A DNA stretch of 41,483 bases, from positions 1-41,483 of the IMG/VR virus record IMGVR_UViG_3300042325_000659; one strand, written 5' to 3'. Under the pieces are notes generated by a model. That model was not told where the DNA came from. It made no database searches and was given only the letters and a program-made list of their open reading frames with translations. How positions within the stretch are numbered: the first letter of the stretch is position 1; every line of letters starts with the position of its first letter. The stretch comes from a virus. Made by a program: the position numbers and the translations under genes. Positions 18,106 through 25,112 of this stretch are shown here, piece by piece.

Positions 18106-18392
18106 ATTTTATGAATACTGTTTTTAAATTTTTTCATATAAGCAGCATTCTCACTTGATCTAACAATATCATCGCCTTTGCTAGATTGTGCTGCTGTCAT
18201 AGCCACGCTTCCAAGCTTCGTTTGAAATGTTAAAGATTTTTTTGTTCTAGCCTTATCATAAACATCTTTAATAAATTCAACATCTCTACTAAGCTTTTCT
18301 GCAATATCGCCCAAGGACATAGACGAACAATTGCCCTCAATAAAATATATTTCAATTTCATTCAAAGGAGCATTTTTAGATTTTTTGGTCAT
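18102..18392 (-). CDS. Small HTH-like protein
   Basis: 96 residues. Residues 8-42 (LNEIEIYFIEGN, then MSLGDIAEKLSRDVEFIKDVY) have the spacing of a homeodomain-like helix-turn-helix, with GDIAEKL as the turn-containing part. The remainder is polar. Such folds occur in small phage regulators and terminase small subunits; no terminase large subunit is nearby, so a regulator is more likely. ATGA overlaps at both ends. Confidence 0.72.
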   Translation of the reverse strand: MTKKSKNAPLNEIEIYFIEGNCSSMSLGDIAEKLSRDVEFIKDVYDKARTKKSLTFQTKLGSVAMTAAQSSKGDDIVRSSENAAYMKKFKNSIHKI

Positions 18393-18709
18393 GATATATT
18401 CCTTTCAGCATTTTTTAAAAAAGAAGAGTTGTTGGTTGATAAATAAGAAATGTAAAAGTTAAAACATTCCCTATTTACACTTTTGTATGAGTATCTATGT
18501 TTATCTGTGTGGTTATCAAAACGCTTTAAGTCTTCTAGCAAGTTTGAAGATGGATCAAAAAGTTTTCCAGAATCTATTCCATTGGTGCAAACTTTAACCC
18601 AAAATTTTTCACTCTTCAACTCTGTATCAGTGCTTTTTTTAGCAAGAGACAGGAAGTTTTCATGATCGCATTCTTTACCATTTTTATCAAACCCAATTAC
18701 AGAAAACAT
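18389..18709 (-). CDS. Unknown protein
   Basis: 106 residues, no recognised domain. The N-terminus FSVIGFDKNGKECDHENFL is strand-turn-strand. The start overlaps the previous stop as TAATG and the stop overlaps the next ATG as ATGA. Function unknown. Confidence 0.72.
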   Translation of the reverse strand: MFSVIGFDKNGKECDHENFLSLAKKSTDTELKSEKFWVKVCTNGIDSGKLFDPSSNLLEDLKRFDNHTDKHRYSYKSVNRECFNFYISYLSTNNSSFLKNAERNIS

Positions 18710-19002
18710 TATTTTTTTCCTTTCTGTGTTTTGAATATGATTTTATTTTCTTCAGTAACAATATCTGTTAAAAGAGTGTCTTGTGTAAAAAAATCTGGAT
18801 TTTCTCTATCTACAGTAACGCATCCACCTGGTCTAAAAATACCTTTAACATCTTTTACAAAGCTTTTATCGCCACAATAACAACATTCTGCAACGCATTT
18901 CCAATAAATGTCTGCATCTGTATTAGTTATAAACAAATCAACAAGTGGCTTATTACAATTGCTGCAACTTATAATAAGATTTCCATGATCTTCAATTTTC
19001 AT
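18709..19002 (-). CDS. Small zinc-ribbon protein
   Basis: 97 residues from the ATG at 19002, chosen because GAGGG lies upstream and it forms an ATGA overlap with the preceding gene; a longer reading would need a TTG at 19023. Cys pairs CSNC and CYCG, about 30 residues apart, suggest a zinc ribbon, with a Val/Phe-rich C-terminus. Role unknown. Confidence 0.75.
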   Translation of the reverse strand: MKIEDHGNLIISCSNCNKPLVDLFITNTDADIYWKCVAECCYCGDKSFVKDVKGIFRPGGCVTVDRENPDFFTQDTLLTDIVTEENKIIFKTQKGKK

Positions 19003-19247
19003 GATGACTGCCCTCTTTTCCAAATGTGTCCAAAATTTTTGTCGCTAATAGAATTATTTAAAAAAGATTCAAGTTTAATTTTAGCTTCTTGAAAAGAAGT
19101 TCCATCTGCTCTCAACAATATCAAACCAATATCAACTGGTTGATTTGATCCATATGAGCCATCAGAACTTATTGGAAGAACCTCCCAATGTATTCTAACT
19201 ATAGCTGTATGAGGTGATTCTTCTCCAGCTTTAGGAATTAAAGCCAT
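18999..19247 (-). CDS. Unknown small protein
   Basis: 82 residues. Contains IVRIHWEVLPISSDGSYGSN and a helix QEAKIKLESFLNN. No family recognised. Start overlaps the upstream stop as TAATG and the stop overlaps the next ATG. Confidence 0.72.
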   Translation of the reverse strand: MALIPKAGEESPHTAIVRIHWEVLPISSDGSYGSNQPVDIGLILLRADGTSFQEAKIKLESFLNNSISDKNFGHIWKRGQSS

Positions 19248-19609
19248 TATTCTTCTCCTGTTTCTATGTAATTTTTAACATCTTTAATTTTAGATAGGTT
19301 TAAAGGTTTATCCTTTTTGCTTAACCCAGTAACCTTTCCTGATCTCCACCAAGGCAACTTTGAATCTTTCAATTCTTGTTTTTTAGCCATATGTTCTTTA
19401 ATTTTTCCACCAGCTTTCTTATAATTAGCTTCACCTACTTGACCTATTGTATCTCCACCTTTGATACAGACAATGGTGTTTCCATCATAAACCTGATTTA
19501 CTTTTCCTTTTTTGCACTTTGGACAATCTTTGGGATGACTTTCAGAAAAAGAAAGCTTAATCTCAAAACTGTATTCGCATGACCCACAAGAAAATTCATA
19601 GTATGGCAT
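19247..19609 (-). CDS. FmdB-type zinc-ribbon protein
   Basis: 120 residues. The N-terminus MPYYEFSCGSCEYSFEI followed by DCPKCKKGKVNQVY is the CxxC...CxxC zinc ribbon of the FmdB regulator family, short proteins of uncertain function common in bacteria and phages. The C-terminal 70 residues are basic and likely disordered. TAATG overlaps at both junctions. Confidence 0.85.
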   Translation of the reverse strand: MPYYEFSCGSCEYSFEIKLSFSESHPKDCPKCKKGKVNQVYDGNTIVCIKGGDTIGQVGEANYKKAGGKIKEHMAKKQELKDSKLPWWRSGKVTGLSKKDKPLNLSKIKDVKNYIETGEE

Positions 19610-19845
19610 TAAAATTCCTCATCATCTGTATAATCCTCTTCGTTTATATCAACACAATATTTCATCTTCCATCTATTTTCTGTAAACTCTAATGATTCTG
19701 CTGGAAAACCATCTCGCATAACATTAGCATCCAAATCAAAATAAACAACTAAAACTTCTTTTGTTTCTTCGCCAAAAGCTACAACTGTCATTGGCATTCC
19801 ACCAGATTTTAAAGCAACTATATCACCAATATTAAATAGAGACAT
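19609..19845 (-). CDS. DUF2158/YodC-like small protein
   Basis: 78 residues. FNIGDIVALKSGGMPMTVVAF matches the start of the YodC (DUF2158) family, in which a short beta barrel begins with a GD-V-LKSGGP-MTV motif. The C-terminus is acidic. GGAGG lies 6 nt upstream of the ATG. Function of the family is not established. Confidence 0.82.
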   Translation of the reverse strand: MSLFNIGDIVALKSGGMPMTVVAFGEETKEVLVVYFDLDANVMRDGFPAESLEFTENRWKMKYCVDINEEDYTDDEEF

Positions 19846-19846
19846 G

Positions 19847-20710
19847 TTAAACCTCCATAAGTTTTAAACATTGCTGATAAAGATAATCATCGCTCATTTC
19901 CATTGTGTGCAATTTTTCAAAATTGTTTTTTATAGCATCAAACTTAGTTTCATATAAGTCTTTACTAAGAACAATTTTATCAATGTCCTCTTCTGAATTT
20001 ATAGATATTATTCCATTTGAATCAAAAAACAAGTCTATTTTAGGATTACCCAAATAAATTGGCACTGTTCCAAATGAAAAACAGTCTGTCAACATTTCAG
20101 CAAAAAAATATGGCTGATTATTATTCTGAATAACAACAGTAAACATATAGTCTTTTAGTGCATTATCTTTTTTATAGAAACCATCATATTTTTCACCAGT
20201 GTAAGGAGAATTTAAAAAACCGCCAAACAAATCAAATTTTTCAACATTATTTTTTGCTATACTTTGCCTAATAGCATGAAAATTACAACTCAACTTATTT
20301 GAACATATCATTGAACACATTTTTGTTTTTTTATAAATGTTCCAATTTTCTTTTTTTGACCAAGGAATATTGCTGCATGAATAACAAAACTTAAATCTTG
20401 AATCTAAAGAAAGCAAGTATTCGTCAGAAGTAAATATGTAATCTATATCGTTAAATATTTTTTTGTAATCATATTTTATTTTATCATACAAGTTTTGAAA
20501 TATTGTTATGGATTCACACAACCACCCAAATCTAGGAACATTTTTAACTTTTGGATATTTGTAACAATCAAGAATTGAATAATCCATGAAAACAGAAAAA
20601 TCTGAATCTTCATTAGACCAATCAAAAAGTTTTGGACTGTTGTTTGAACAACTTGAAAAACTAAGATTAAAAGGGGAACCTATGCCTTTTACTTTTCCTT
20701 TTTTCGGCAT
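19847..20710 (-). CDS. GT10-like fucosyltransferase family protein
   Basis: 287 residues. The C-terminal part reads YMFTVVIQNNNQPYFFAEMLTDCFSFGTVPIYLG, shaped like the alpha-1,3-fucosyltransferase donor motif (a Y-x-F strand, then an acidic residue, a helix and G-T-V-P-x-Y-x-G). Upstream, PRFGWLCESI and DYIFTSDEYLL fit the N-terminal half of a GT-B fold, and the middle (FDLFGGFLNSPYTGEKYDG) fits GT10 as well. No strong ribosome-binding site is visible at this ATG; a 33-residue ORF overlaps its first 44 nt and could couple its translation. Confidence 0.78.
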   Translation of the reverse strand: MPKKGKVKGIGSPFNLSFSSCSNNSPKLFDWSNEDSDFSVFMDYSILDCYKYPKVKNVPRFGWLCESITIFQNLYDKIKYDYKKIFNDIDYIFTSDEYLLSLDSRFKFCYSCSNIPWSKKENWNIYKKTKMCSMICSNKLSCNFHAIRQSIAKNNVEKFDLFGGFLNSPYTGEKYDGFYKKDNALKDYMFTVVIQNNNQPYFFAEMLTDCFSFGTVPIYLGNPKIDLFFDSNGIISINSEEDIDKIVLSKDLYETKFDAIKNNFEKLHTMEMSDDYLYQQCLKLMEV

Positions 20711-20768
20711 TTTTTTTCACCAATTTTGCTTTTTTAGTTTTTGAAATCTTTGCAATTCTTTTTGACAT
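20667..20768 (-). CDS. 33-residue Lys/Arg-rich peptide
   Basis: A short frame missed by length cut-offs. Its ATG overlaps the RNR stop as TAATG, the coupling used throughout this operon. The product (MSKRIAKISKTKKAKLVKKN and 13 more) has about 16 Lys/Arg and no acidic residue except one Glu. It overlaps the 5' end of the GT10-like gene out of frame. It could be a nucleic-acid-binding peptide or just a coupling leader; an accidental AT-rich ORF cannot be excluded. Confidence 0.5.
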   Translation of the reverse strand: MSKRIAKISKTKKAKLVKKNAEKRKSKRHRFPF

Positions 20769-23059
20769 TATATTAAACAAGCTCCACCAGCACAAGCAAG
20801 TTCTCCTTGAATATCTATTGTAGAATTAACTTCAACAGCATTTAAATAATTAACATCAGAATAATTATTTATTAGCTTGTTCCATAAATCTAAATTATAA
20901 GCATCTTTAAGTGCATAAGTAGCGTACTTAACATCAGAAGAAAAAAATTCATCTGCATATTTTTGCACCATAATTTTCCAAGTTTTTTGTTTTTCATCTT
21001 TTGGTTCAAAATAACCAAGAACACATGAACAAGCATCCCACAAAGAATTAAAATTATATTCAGAAAATTTTGGGTAAGTTTCATATGCCTTAGATGTGGC
21101 TTCATAACCCCAATTAGCTATTTGTTCTTCAATTGAATAAACTGCTGTAAATGGAGCTTGATTATAGTCTTTATCTCCAGTTGAAGCTATGAGAGATATT
21201 CCAGCAAGCTCTGCACGATGATTGTAAATGTACTCTTTTACCTTATCCCACTCATCATCTTTTACATGTATTGTATTAGAAACATTGTGATTTAACTCTT
21301 TTCTAACGCAAAGATGTTCATTTTTTCCAGCAACAACCCAATTTTTATAGGTTGATAAAACATCATCAAGCATAGATATAGCATCTATGTTTTCCTTAAG
21401 CACTGTTCCATCTTGGCTTTGTACACAAAACCTTATGCAATCATCCGTTTTATTTGATGACCATACTGATTCTTCACATGCTTGAGGATTAATGCTTTTA
21501 AAGTGCTGGTAAGGAGATTCCATCTGATTAGCTTGAACAATTCTAAAATATCTTTTAGAATGATCTGGATGAATACCAGAAGCAGACCCTAATAAAGCAG
21601 CAGAATTACCCTCTGGCTTTACGCAAGTTGTTCTTGCAGCAGGACTTATGTTTAATATTTCTGCGTACTTTTTGTTTGTATCTTTAACTATTTTTGCTCC
21701 ATTTTGTTGAATTGTTGGGTTTAATAGTATTTTAGGATGATGTTGCATACCATTAATTGAAACGCCCAATAATGCCTCTTTACGAGCAATAAGTTCTGTA
21801 ACATGACCCAAGTATGGGAAATTGGTAAAAGATGCTTGTAATGTACCAATAAAGGCAGCAGCAGCACACCTTTGGTAGAAGTCTTCTTCTGAAGTTATTG
21901 TTTTTCCATTAATAGTTGATAAATTGCAGAATCCCCAACCAGAAAGACCGACCTCATCTTCTGGCATGTCATCTTTGCATGACTCTTTTGTTGTTATTGG
22001 TCCTTCATATAATGACAAAGCCTCAGCTAGTTCTGGACTGTTTTTCTTGAAGAAATGTTTAGTTATCCATGATATTTCACAACATGGATTACATAATGCA
22101 TCATAAAAATCGGCAAAGAAAAATCCTGGTTCACCAAATTCTTTTGTTGCTTTAAATAGATTTTCAAATACTTCTTTGGAAGTATATTTTCTATGAAGTA
22201 ATGCAGAGATGTTTGCCCTAGCTCTTTGAGGGTTAGTGAAATACCAATCGCCAGTCTTTGCATTGATCATTAATTCATCATCGGCAGAGAATAAGGCTAT
22301 AGTTGCAGATCTACGAACACCGCCAGAAATAACAGCATCAGCAGCAAACATAACTATATCGAATGCATCTATTGTTCTTAATTGTGTTTGCCCATTTGCA
22401 ATACATCTATCGAGTAATTCCCTAGTCTTTTCTAAAGCTTTTTCTAGTGGTTGATAACCTGGGGCATTGCCTATGCCACAACTTAAAGGAGCACCCTTTT
22501 CTCTTATGTCTTGATAACTAAATCCAACCGCAATATCTTTGTATCTTTCAAATCCTTTTATTGGAGTTTCAAAATATGAAGAAAGAAGAACACCAAGAGC
22601 ATCTGCCCAACCTTCGATTGAATCTTCAACCCTATATATATGATGCTCATAACAACATGTTTCTGTGTTTAATCTAGTAGATGAGAACTTTGGCAACAAT
22701 TCAACATGATGTTTTTGTACACTAAACCCAGTTCCAGACCCGCAAAGCAATAAATAAAAACATTCTTGGAAAAATCGTAATCTGTCGCAATAACTAGCAG
22801 AACAATTAAATATTCTTGCATTATGTTTAATAATTGGCTTACCGCCAAACTGTAATGCTCTTTGTGAACCCAATATTTTTTGATCTCTGATCATTTCATA
22901 ATGTTCTTCAATATCTTTACGCAAAGATGGATGAACTTCTATCATCATATCTTTTATTCTTTGTACGCTTTCATCCCAAGTTTCCCTTCTTTTTTCAGAT
23001 TCAATCCATCTAGCGTATTTGGAAACAGCCGTATATTTTTGTAATTCTTTAATAGACAT
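20768..23059 (-). CDS. nrdJ: Class II (B12-dependent) ribonucleoside-triphosphate reductase
   Basis: 763 residues. Monomeric RTPR-type enzyme: FNCSASYCD near 85-91 (active-site Cys), CGSGTGFSVQ at 106-115, GGVRRSATIALF near 246-257, NPCCE at 324-328 (the N-x-C-x-E radical-site triad), GWGFCNLSTING (partner Cys), PEGNSAALLGSASGIHPDHS, and a C-terminal CAGGAC at 756-761 that would serve as the shuttle thiols. Converts ribonucleotides to deoxyribonucleotides with adenosylcobalamin, without oxygen or a small subunit. GGAG is 8 nt before the ATG, and a 187-nt leader precedes it. Confidence 0.94.
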   Translation of the reverse strand: MSIKELQKYTAVSKYARWIESEKRRETWDESVQRIKDMMIEVHPSLRKDIEEHYEMIRDQKILGSQRALQFGGKPIIKHNARIFNCSASYCDRLRFFQECFYLLLCGSGTGFSVQKHHVELLPKFSSTRLNTETCCYEHHIYRVEDSIEGWADALGVLLSSYFETPIKGFERYKDIAVGFSYQDIREKGAPLSCGIGNAPGYQPLEKALEKTRELLDRCIANGQTQLRTIDAFDIVMFAADAVISGGVRRSATIALFSADDELMINAKTGDWYFTNPQRARANISALLHRKYTSKEVFENLFKATKEFGEPGFFFADFYDALCNPCCEISWITKHFFKKNSPELAEALSLYEGPITTKESCKDDMPEDEVGLSGWGFCNLSTINGKTITSEEDFYQRCAAAAFIGTLQASFTNFPYLGHVTELIARKEALLGVSINGMQHHPKILLNPTIQQNGAKIVKDTNKKYAEILNISPAARTTCVKPEGNSAALLGSASGIHPDHSKRYFRIVQANQMESPYQHFKSINPQACEESVWSSNKTDDCIRFCVQSQDGTVLKENIDAISMLDDVLSTYKNWVVAGKNEHLCVRKELNHNVSNTIHVKDDEWDKVKEYIYNHRAELAGISLIASTGDKDYNQAPFTAVYSIEEQIANWGYEATSKAYETYPKFSEYNFNSLWDACSCVLGYFEPKDEKQKTWKIMVQKYADEFFSSDVKYATYALKDAYNLDLWNKLINNYSDVNYLNAVEVNSTIDIQGELACAGGACLI

Positions 23060-23246
23060 GAAAAAAACTCCATCTGCCCTGCTATCGCAAGGATAAGCGG
23101 AACTCTAAAGGAATGTAATGCTGGCGATTACCAGCGGAAATAAATACACCCATGATTGTAGGTAAGACAGATCAAAATCTTACTTATTTTTTTTATTGTG
23201 GCAAGACTATTTTGTGACTTTTAATCAAATGTTTTTTGTAGAAAAA
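23060..23246 (-). promoter_or_regulatory. Leader of the RNR gene with three potential hairpins
   Basis: Non-coding and visibly less AT-rich than its surroundings in the part next to the gene. Inverted repeats: 23081-23086 with 23092-23098 (one bulge), 23120-23124 with 23131-23135 (GCTGG/CCAGC, six-base loop), and 23162-23167 with 23178-23183. The ribosome-binding site is GGAG at 23068-23071. A role in RNR expression is likely from position. No cobalamin-riboswitch B12 box was found at the expected place. No clear promoter hexamers. Confidence 0.4.
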
Positions 23247-24137
23247 TTAAGAAAAAAGATAAGCATATTCTGAATAATCACCCCAATATTCATTTGATTC
23301 AGAAAAAACTTTTTGAAAAGTTTGAAAATGTGATGTGAATGCATAACCGTGATTTATGTGAACTGATGGGTTTTTACAGAACCAATCTTTGTTTTTCCAG
23401 TTTAATGGTGTAAAAGCAGCTTCTTTTGAATACCAAGGCTCTAAACTTCCAGAGTTTTTCAATAACGCATTTGGAAATATGTTTTCAAAATGTTTAATGG
23501 CACTAGTAAACTTCATGGTCACTTGAGATGTTGCCCTTGCTGCACCATTTTTAGGTTGCCAACCAGAAGAACACAATCCTATATAATTAGTGTTTGATAT
23601 AGAATCGCATTCAAAATCATCATATTCAAAATATCCTTCTGGATAAAGGCAATCATGTTCTAAAAAACTAACATATTTGACATTTGTTGAATTTTTTCTT
23701 ACAAAATAAAGCAAATGCAATATTTGTAAAACTTGATTTAAATGATTACTATTCTTGGTTTGAGAAATTATTTCGCAAAATGGATTTTCTGGTATTTTAT
23801 TCCATACAGATGTAATTATTCTGGCTTTTTTTTCTGATGAAATAGCCAAACTTTTTAAACTGGCATATAAAGCTTTTTCTTTTCTTGTATCATTGTTGTT
23901 TGTATAAAAAATACCAATTCTTTCATCAAAAATTTTTGGATAAATTAAAAATTCATTTTCATTTGTTTCTAGTTTAGAGCCATCGTCAAATTCAACAATT
24001 AACTTTTTTAATACGCCATGATTTGTGTCGCCAAAAATGGCGTTGGAAACATAAATATTTAAACTATCGTCTTTGAAAACACTTGCGACATACTCCGTTA
24101 CATCTTTTGGGCCATATGTAGCCTTAACTATTTTCAT
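23247..24137 (-). CDS. GT-A-like glycosyltransferase with small N-terminal beta domain
   Basis: 296 residues. Residues 1-65 (VKATYGPKDVTEYV, then SNAIFGDTNHGVLKKLIVEF) resemble a small beta domain I associate with DUF3395-type sequences. Residues 70-296 look like a GT-A domain: RIGIFYTNNNDTRKE, then YVSFLEHDCLYPEGYF with an acidic E-H-D metal site at 160-162, and a C-terminal HINHGYAFTSHFQTF. The acceptor is unknown. Overlaps the preceding membrane-protein gene by 14 nt. Confidence 0.68.
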   Translation of the reverse strand: MKIVKATYGPKDVTEYVASVFKDDSLNIYVSNAIFGDTNHGVLKKLIVEFDDGSKLETNENEFLIYPKIFDERIGIFYTNNNDTRKEKALYASLKSLAISSEKKARIITSVWNKIPENPFCEIISQTKNSNHLNQVLQILHLLYFVRKNSTNVKYVSFLEHDCLYPEGYFEYDDFECDSISNTNYIGLCSSGWQPKNGAARATSQVTMKFTSAIKHFENIFPNALLKNSGSLEPWYSKEAAFTPLNWKNKDWFCKNPSVHINHGYAFTSHFQTFQKVFSESNEYWGDYSEYAYLFS

Positions 24138-24471
24138 TGTAAACCATATCTAAAAGCGAAACTATTTCATCAACAGACAAAGATTGCATCAACTCGACTA
24201 TTGTATCAGATATGATCTTAGCATGTTCTTCTGAAACATTTGCTTTTATTATTTTATTGTATAAATTTCTTCTTATAAACATTCTTACTAAAGGACCGCC
24301 ATTTTTAATTATTAAAGCAACACCTTTTTTAGAAGTGCAAAACTTAAGTATGCTAATTCCATCAACAATAAATCCAACCAACATAATGATTGTTATGATT
24401 CCAATAGCATCGTAATTTTTTATTTTTTCTGATTTTTGTAAAATTGATTTTATTTTATCATGCGACCGCAT
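24124..24471 (-). CDS. Small single-span membrane protein
   Basis: 115 residues from the ATG at 24471, which has GGAG 9 nt upstream; an ATG 15 nt earlier (24486) overlaps the previous stop as TGATG and is an alternative. One hydrophobic segment, IGIITIIMLVGFIVDGISIL, near residues 23-42. The C-terminal half is helical with an acidic end. No family recognised. Confidence 0.72.
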   Translation of the reverse strand: MRSHDKIKSILQKSEKIKNYDAIGIITIIMLVGFIVDGISILKFCTSKKGVALIIKNGGPLVRMFIRRNLYNKIIKANVSEEHAKIISDTIVELMQSLSVDEIVSLLDMVYNENS

Positions 24472-24485
24472 TATTTTTTTCTCCA

Positions 24486-24629
24486 TCAGGTTAAACAGTG
24501 TTGTTGTTTTACTGTTTTTTTAATTTCTTCTATTAGTTTAGAAAATGAAATTGGGTCTTTTTCTATTAATATAAATTGCTCTTTGCTTATAGTTTGATTA
24601 AACAATAAAAAAAGCACTGAGTTTAACAT
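24486..24629 (-). CDS. 47-residue small protein
   Basis: A short frame that fills the gap between two genes: its ATG lies 3 nt after the 24633 stop and its TGA overlaps the next ATG as TGATG. Product begins MLNSVLFLLFNQTISKEQF and ends in a Lys-rich helix. No strong ribosome-binding site; support is from coupling and gap-filling only. Confidence 0.5.
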   Translation of the reverse strand: MLNSVLFLLFNQTISKEQFILIEKDPISFSKLIEEIKKTVKQQHCLT

Positions 24630-24632
24630 GAT

Positions 24633-25103
24633 TTACTTTTTGTTTTTTATAATGGATTGACTTGTTCTCATTGCCCATTCAATACCAGATGTTCCACCCC
24701 AACCTAGCCATGCAACTACTGCTGGAATAGTCCAAGGCTTAGTTTTATATTCTGGTTTAGATTTTGCTTTTTTATAATTAGATCCGTGTCTATTAAATTG
24801 AGCCATTCTTTTTACTGTGTCAGCAGACAACATAGCATTTCCAGCTAAGTCTCTTGCCCTAGCCCAACCAACAGCGGTCATGCCTTTGCACTCTTTGCCG
24901 TATTTATCTTTCCACTCTAAAACTTTTCTTGCGTTATTTCTTGCTGATTGTGGGGCATCATAAGATTCTTTTCCTATAGAAAATTGTTTTAATTTTTGAT
25001 TTTTATAAGCATTAGTGCTTAAGATTAAATCTTTAATTGAATTTAAAAATTCATTGTAATCTATTTGTTGTTTTAAATGTTCATCATCTTTTTTTTTAGA
25101 CAT
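24633..25103 (-). CDS. Conserved phage-type domain protein of unknown function
   Basis: 156 residues. The segment APQSARNNARKVLEWKDKYG, then GMTAVGWARARDLA, TVKRMAQFNRH and AWLGWGGTSGIEWA is a pattern I recognise from other phage and bacterial proteins, but without an assigned function. The N-terminal 45 residues are polar and helical. Lies just downstream of the papain-like protease gene. Confidence 0.72.
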   Translation of the reverse strand: MSKKKDDEHLKQQIDYNEFLNSIKDLILSTNAYKNQKLKQFSIGKESYDAPQSARNNARKVLEWKDKYGKECKGMTAVGWARARDLAGNAMLSADTVKRMAQFNRHGSNYKKAKSKPEYKTKPWTIPAVVAWLGWGGTSGIEWAMRTSQSIIKNKK

Positions 25104-25112
25104 TTTTAAATC

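Noticed and set aside
23162-23195. Rho-independent terminator on the + strand
   Set aside because: Only a 6-bp AT-rich stem with a 10-base loop, and there is no + strand gene upstream; kept only as an alternative in the leader finding.
23060-23246. Cobalamin riboswitch before the B12-dependent RNR
   Set aside because: A GCCAC string is present but at the 5' side, not near the gene, and the other conserved elements were not found.
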